Source of the DNA: Bifidobacterium longum subsp. infantis ATCC 15697 = JCM 1222 = DSM 20088
Lineage (GTDB): Bacteria; Actinomycetota; Actinomycetes; Actinomycetales; Bifidobacteriaceae
Assembly: GCF_000269965.1 (NCBI RefSeq)
Contig: NC_017219.1
Span: 558,001-622,000, forward strand
DNA length: 64,000 nt
Direction: 5' to 3'
In this document: positions 59,814 to 64,000 of the stretch, piece after piece
Position numbering within the stretch: position 1 is the stretch's first letter
How the letters are laid out: the number at the start of each line of letters is the position of its first letter
The notes under the pieces: model-generated
The model's input: the letters and a program-made list of their open reading frames with translations, nothing else
Told to the model about the DNA's origin: nothing
Database searches by the model: none
Program-made: the position numbers and the translations under genes

Positions 59814-60980
59814 ATGGCATATTCCGCACGATTGCGCAAGGCCGTAGGCGCGGTCCGCGCAACGCTGAGCGCTGTGGAACTATGCGATGTGCAGGCTCCC
59901 GAATTCGCGCAGCATGGGGACCATGCCGTTGCCGCCGATGCGCCGCTCGTGCTCGTGGCCTGTTCAGGCGGGCGCGATTCGATGGCACTGGCCGCGGTGA
60001 GCCATATCGTATGCACGTCCATGGGCGTGCGTTGCGGTGCCGTGATTGTGGATCACGGCTTGCAGGAGGGTTCCGAACAGGTCGCCGGCGAGGCTGCGAA
60101 TCGTTGCCGTGCGTTGGGACTGGGCCCGGTCATCGTGCGCAACGCAACCGTGCAGGCACGCGGTGAGGGCCTCGAAGCGGCCGCGCGGCAGGCCCGGTAC
60201 AACGAGCTGTGCGCCGCGGCGCGTGAATCAGGTGCCATTGCCGTGCTGTTGGCCCACACTATGGACGATCAGGCGGAAACCGTATTGATCGGACTGCTGC
60301 GCAGCCGTGGCGTGGATGCGTTGGCCGGCATGCCGCAGGTCTTCACACGCAGTGGCGTGACTTTTGCGCGGCCGCTGCTTACCCTTACTCGAGCCGAGAC
60401 CACCGGCATCTGTGAAGACTTAGGTGTGGAATATTGGGATGACCCCACCAATGGCGATGCGGTAGACGGCGAGTTGCCGAACGACTATCCGTTGCGCTCG
60501 CGGGTGCGCCATGACCTGCTGCCGGCCATCGAGCGATTCGCTGGATTCAATGTCGCCCGCCATTTCGCTGAAAGCGCACGGTTGGCCAGAATGGATAAGG
60601 AGTATCTGGATCAGCGATCCGACGAGGTGATGGGGGAGGCGGTTACGACAGTTGATTGGCCGGCATCGTCGGCAGCGGTATCGACCGATACGCCACGAGC
60701 CTGTGCGGCAGGCGATACCAACGATTCGAGCCATGGTGTCGGCCTGATGATCAGCGTCAGACGTATTGCACGTGAGCCAGAGGCGATTCGGTTGCGGGTC
60801 ATCGCTCATGCGCTGAGCCAAGCCGGTGTGAACGCCAGTGCCGCCCAGATTGCCGCCATCGACCGGCTGGTCGTCGATTGGCATGGCCAAGGCGGCGTCT
60901 CACTTCCCAGAGGTTATTCAGCCAATCGCAAGAAACACGTCATTCGCGTGTGCCAAGATGGTGCGCATGCGAATCGCTGA
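59814..60980 (+). CDS. tilS: tRNA(Ile)-lysidine synthetase
   Basis: A 388-residue N-type ATP pyrophosphatase with the SGGxDS motif VACSGGRDSMALAAVS, LLAHTMDDQAETVLIGLLR and YPLRSRVRHDLLPAIE. It converts C34 of the minor tRNA-Ile anticodon to lysidine, needed to read AUA. The start at 59814 has GGGTGGTGAG upstream; the open frame begins at 59736. It is followed by hpt, with overlap, and ftsH, a conserved gene order in actinobacteria. Confidence 0.93.
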   Translation: MAYSARLRKAVGAVRATLSAVELCDVQAPEFAQHGDHAVAADAPLVLVACSGGRDSMALAAVSHIVCTSMGVRCGAVIVDHGLQEGSEQVAGEAANRCRALGLGPVIVRNATVQARGEGLEAAARQARYNELCAAARESGAIAVLLAHTMDDQAETVLIGLLRSRGVDALAGMPQVFTRSGVTFARPLLTLTRAETTGICEDLGVEYWDDPTNGDAVDGELPNDYPLRSRVRHDLLPAIERFAGFNVARHFAESARLARMDKEYLDQRSDEVMGEAVTTVDWPASSAAVSTDTPRACAAGDTNDSSHGVGLMISVRRIAREPEAIRLRVIAHALSQAGVNASAAQIAAIDRLVVDWHGQGGVSLPRGYSANRKKHVIRVCQDGAHANR

Positions 60981-61530
60981 CGTTGAGGAAGATATTGACC
61001 ACGAGCTGGTCAGCAAAGAACAGATCGATGCCAAGATCCACGAGATGGCCGCTCTCGCGAGCGAGGATTACCGCGATAAGAATCCGCTGCTCGTTGCGGT
61101 GCTGAAAGGGGCCGTGAATACGCTGGTCGCATTCACCCAGGCCATGAGCATTCCTGTACAGATCGACTTCATGAGCCTGTCGAGCTATGGCTCGGGCACA
61201 GTGTCGAGCGGTGAGGTCACAGTCAGGCAGGATTTGTCCGCCGATGTTCGCGGACGGCACATCTTGATTGTGGAGGATATTGTTGATTCAGGACACACGC
61301 TCGCGTGGCTGGTCACAGAACTGAAACGTCGTGGTGCCGCTTCCGTGGAGGTCTTCGCTTTGCTGAGCAAGCCCTCCCGCCGAGAGGTGGACGTTGATGT
61401 GAAGTACGCCGGCTATGAGATTCCGGACGAGTTCGTCGTCGGCTTCGGCCTCGACTTTGACGAACGCTACCGCAACCTCGATTCGATCGCGGTCCTCAAG
61501 CCGTCCGTCTACCAAGGAGTGCAAGCATGA
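60967..61530 (+). CDS. hpt: Hypoxanthine phosphoribosyltransferase
   Basis: A 187-residue type I PRTase for purine salvage. The PRPP-binding signature HILIVEDIVDSGHTLAWL lies about residue 97-115; LLVAVLKGAVNTLVAFTQ and FMSLSSYGSGT are further family motifs, and VVGFGLDFDERYRNL ends the fold. The ATG at 60967 overlaps tilS by about 14 nt; other ATG/GTG choices lie at 60958-60961. Its stop overlaps ftsH. Confidence 0.95.
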   Translation: MRIADVEEDIDHELVSKEQIDAKIHEMAALASEDYRDKNPLLVAVLKGAVNTLVAFTQAMSIPVQIDFMSLSSYGSGTVSSGEVTVRQDLSADVRGRHILIVEDIVDSGHTLAWLVTELKRRGAASVEVFALLSKPSRREVDVDVKYAGYEIPDEFVVGFGLDFDERYRNLDSIAVLKPSVYQGVQA

Positions 61531-63620
61531 GCTTCCCGCAAGGGCCGGGTAACGGCAATAATCCGAACCCGAACAACAACCGTAACAACGGCAACCCGTT
61601 CACTAACCCGTTCAACCGTGGCAATAACGGGAACAATGGCAAAGGCAACAACAACGAGAACCGCCCGATATGGCAGTCCCCTTGGCTATGGGGTGCCGTG
61701 CTCGTGGTCATGGTCGTGCTGATGTTCCAGATGTTCGCCGGCGGTGGCACCAAAACCATCGACACCAAAGATGGTTTCGCACTGATCAATCAGGGCAAGG
61801 CCACGTACGCCGAGATTACGGACAACAAGCAGGTCGTCCGCCTTAAGCTGAAGAACGACTACACCAAGAAGAATGCCGACACCGGCAAGGTGACCAACTA
61901 CGGCAAGAACGTGCAGTTCTACTACACCTTCGCGCAGGGCGCCCAAGTGGCCAAGGCCGTGGAGAACGGCAACCTTGAGAAGGGCTGGACCTCGAACATC
62001 GAGCAGACCAGCATGCTGAGCTACCTCGTCACCTCGATCCTGCCGTTCATCATCTTCTTCGCCCTGTTCTGGTGGCTGATGAGCCGGATGGGCGGCGCCG
62101 GCGGCATGCTCGGCATGGGCGGCAGGAAGAACAGCGGCAAACTGCTCGACGGGCAGACCCCCACCACCAAGTTCGCCGATGTGGCCGGTGAAGACGAGGC
62201 CGTGGCCGAAGTCGAGGAGATCAAGGACTTCCTCAAGGATCCGTCCAAGTACAAGGCGCTGGGTGCGCGCATTCCGCGCGGCGTGCTGCTGTACGGCCCT
62301 CCCGGCACCGGTAAGACGTTGCTGGCCCGAGCCATCGCAGGCGAGGCCGGCGTGCCGTTCTACTCGATGGCCGGCTCCGACTTCGTCGAAATGTTCGTGG
62401 GTCTCGGTGCCTCCCGTGTGCGCGACCTGTTCGATGAGGCCAAGAAGAACGCCCCCGCCATCATCTTCATCGACGAGATCGATGCTGTGGGCCGCAAGCG
62501 CGGTTCCGGCATGGGCGGTGGCCACGACGAACGCGAACAGACGCTGAACCAGCTGCTCGTCGAGATGGACGGCTTCGACAACGACACCAACCTCATCATC
62601 ATCGCCGCCACCAACCGTCCCGATGTGCTCGACCCCGCCCTGCTGCGTCCGGGCCGATTCGACCGGCAGGTGGGCGTGGCGGCCCCCGATCTGGAAGGCC
62701 GTGAGGCGATCCTGAGGGTGCATGCCAAGGGCAAGCCGTTCGTGCCGGACGTCGACCTGCACATGGTCGCCGTGCGCACGCCGGGCTTCACCGGTGCCGA
62801 TCTGGCCAACGTGCTCAACGAAGCCGCCCTGCTGTGCGCCCGTGCCGGTGCCCAGTTGATTGACAACCGCGCCATCGACGAGGCCATCGACCGTGTTCAG
62901 GCCGGACCGAAGCGCAAGTCCAAGGGCATGGCTCTGGAAGAGCTGCGCAACACCGCATACCACGAGGGTGGTCATGCGCTGGTGGCCGCCGCCCTGAACA
63001 ACACCGATCCGGTGACCAAGGTGACGATTCTGCCGCGAGGCCGCGCCCTCGGCTACACCGCCGTCATGCCGACCTCCGACCGCTACTCGCAGTCGCGCAA
63101 CCAGCTGCTCGACCAGATGGCCTACGCGATGGGCGGTCGCACCGCCGAGGAAATCGTCTTCCATGACCCGACCACCGGTGCCTCGAACGATATCGAGAAG
63201 GCTACGAGCATCGCCCGTACGATGGTGATCGAATACGGCTTCTCCGACAAGCTCGGCGCCATCAAGTGGGGTTCCGACGACGATCAGACCACCGTGATGG
63301 ACGGTCTGCAGCCGCGCAAATACTCCGACCGCACCGCCGAAGTGATTGATGACGAGGTGCTCAAGCTGGTGGAAACCGCCCACACCGAGGCGTGGACCAT
63401 CATCAACGACAACCGCGATATACTCGATGAGTTGGTCCGCCAGCTGCTGGTCAAGGAAACTCTGAACGAGAAGGAGCTTGCGGAGATCTTCGCGCCGATC
63501 AAGAAGGCGCCGGTCCGCCCGGTGTGGCTGTCCAACGACCGCCGCCCCGACTCGGACAAACCGCCGGTGGAGATTCCCGAAAGCCTCAAGCGCTCGGTCG
63601 GCATGAAGCCGGAAGAGTAG
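61527..63620 (+). CDS. ftsH: ATP-dependent zinc metalloprotease FtsH
   Basis: A 697-residue AAA+ membrane protease. An Asn/Gly-rich cytoplasmic N-terminus ([18 protein letters not shown]) precedes TM1 ([19 protein letters not shown]) and TM2 ([16 protein letters not shown]). The AAA domain has Walker A GPPGTGKT (about residue 257), Walker [16 protein letters not shown] and the second region of homology [20 protein letters not shown]. The protease domain has HEGGH (about residue 478). It degrades misfolded membrane proteins and regulators. The ATG overlaps the hpt stop. Confidence 0.97.
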   Translation: MSFPQGPGNGNNPNPNNNRNNGNPFTNPFNRGNNGNNGKGNNNENRPIWQSPWLWGAVLVVMVVLMFQMFAGGGTKTIDTKDGFALINQGKATYAEITDNKQVVRLKLKNDYTKKNADTGKVTNYGKNVQFYYTFAQGAQVAKAVENGNLEKGWTSNIEQTSMLSYLVTSILPFIIFFALFWWLMSRMGGAGGMLGMGGRKNSGKLLDGQTPTTKFADVAGEDEAVAEVEEIKDFLKDPSKYKALGARIPRGVLLYGPPGTGKTLLARAIAGEAGVPFYSMAGSDFVEMFVGLGASRVRDLFDEAKKNAPAIIFIDEIDAVGRKRGSGMGGGHDEREQTLNQLLVEMDGFDNDTNLIIIAATNRPDVLDPALLRPGRFDRQVGVAAPDLEGREAILRVHAKGKPFVPDVDLHMVAVRTPGFTGADLANVLNEAALLCARAGAQLIDNRAIDEAIDRVQAGPKRKSKGMALEELRNTAYHEGGHALVAAALNNTDPVTKVTILPRGRALGYTAVMPTSDRYSQSRNQLLDQMAYAMGGRTAEEIVFHDPTTGASNDIEKATSIARTMVIEYGFSDKLGAIKWGSDDDQTTVMDGLQPRKYSDRTAEVIDDEVLKLVETAHTEAWTIINDNRDILDELVRQLLVKETLNEKELAEIFAPIKKAPVRPVWLSNDRRPDSDKPPVEIPESLKRSVGMKPEE

Positions 63621-63730
63621 ACACGATGACGATTCGGCCCGACCTGTCCATGTGGTTTCTCACGTACGCAGGCCGGGCCGACGTCGTTGTGGACAATGAC
63701 ATGGTGAACGAAACGATTGGGAGGGATCAG

Positions 63731-64000
63731 ATGAATGAAAACGGGAAGTCCTCATACGACGAGGAAGGCGTGCGCGAAGCCGTACGCCTGTTCCTGAAGT
63801 CGATTGGCGAGGATCCCGAGCGCGAGGGACTGGTGGAAACGCCTGACCGTATCGCCCGCGCGTGCCGCGAGCTGTTCGCCGGTCTGCAGGCTTCCCCGGC
63901 CGATGTGCTGGAGAAGCACTTCGACGTGGATACCGACGAGCTGGTGCTGGTCAAGGACATCGAACTGTATTCGGTGTGCGAGCATCACCTGCTGCCGTTC
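63731..64000 (+). CDS. folE: GTP cyclohydrolase I, N-terminal part (cut by window end)
   Basis: The 90 codons present encode the start of FolE: GVREAVRLFLKSIGEDPERE, GLVETPDRIARACRELFAGL, and the zinc-binding YSVCEHHLLPF (Cys and His). It begins folate synthesis by opening GTP. GGGAGGG ends 5-7 nt before the ATG at 63731; the frame is also open from 63626, but upstream residues do not look like FolE. In this genus folate genes commonly follow ftsH. Confidence 0.93.
   Translation, partial: MNENGKSSYDEEGVREAVRLFLKSIGEDPEREGLVETPDRIARACRELFAGLQASPADVLEKHFDVDTDELVLVKDIELYSVCEHHLLPF

Overview
The window is a chromosomal segment of a Bifidobacterium, most likely B. longum or a close relative. The assignment rests on the GC-rich housekeeping block (tilS-hpt-ftsH-folE, galE, trmB, cfa), the ATGA-type start/stop overlaps, the three-tRNA neighbourhood and the family types of the integrases and IS3 element. 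No search could be run, so it is an inference. Roughly the first 45 kb is accessory DNA assembled from several sources; the last 19 kb is ordinary core genome.

Left accessory part. 1-713 is the 3' part of a damaged tyrosine recombinase. Directly behind it starts an AT-rich, tightly coupled operon (730-9704) encoding an SIP-type flavin reductase, a PLP aminotransferase, an unrecognised 564-residue protein, three different ATP-grasp ligases, a flavodoxin and an MFS exporter. This looks like a complete pathway for a small non-ribosomal, ATP-grasp-built peptide or amino-acid conjugate with its own exporter, and is the best candidate for an undescribed system. A GC-rich IS3-family element (10053-11484, 3-bp GAG target duplication) and a second, intact relative of the first recombinase (11621-12886) follow, so the operon sits between two related integrases.

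Middle accessory part. A NarL-type two-component pair (13299-15118) has a perfect 28-bp palindrome upstream. Next is a decayed conjugation module (DUF4192-like piece, VirB4 N-terminus, PrgI, TrbL/VirB6-like, Maff2; 15762-18278). A lactococcin-972-like secreted peptide and a TetR regulator share matching TGACT/AGTCA operators (18475-19478). An OmpR-type two-component system diverges from a lipoprotein/adaptor/ABC export operon (19510-25736). A LacI regulator fused to the tail of a GPH sugar transporter (25950-26675) marks an old deletion.

A class I lanthipeptide locus occupies 26852-33271: a nisin-type precursor with a probable one-base deletion, a LanFEG-like immunity transporter, a gutted lanB, an intact lanC and a second ABC transporter whose permease is frameshifted at a G5 run. 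It probably makes no product now but may still give immunity. A large LAHTG-anchored isopeptide-type adhesin follows on the minus strand (33565-37860), then an unknown protein paired with an Xre-ImmA/IrrE protein (38156-40177).

The last accessory block (40511-45418) looks like an integrated plasmid: HTH replication protein, WhiB-like protein, ParA, a small ribbon-helix-helix candidate, small membrane proteins and three intergenic tracts of an unusual 4-base-periodic repeat. It ends against the 3' end of tRNA-Glu, consistent with tRNA-site integration.

Core part (45365-64000): tRNA-Glu, trmB, a 35-bp inverted repeat pair, galE, tRNA-Asp, tRNA-Phe, a cluster of strong hairpins, cfa, fucO-like dehydrogenase, a family 2 glycosyltransferase, an AI-2E-type membrane protein, a processive glycosyltransferase, an ABC exporter, a D-Ala-D-Ala carboxypeptidase, tilS, hpt, ftsH and the start of folE.
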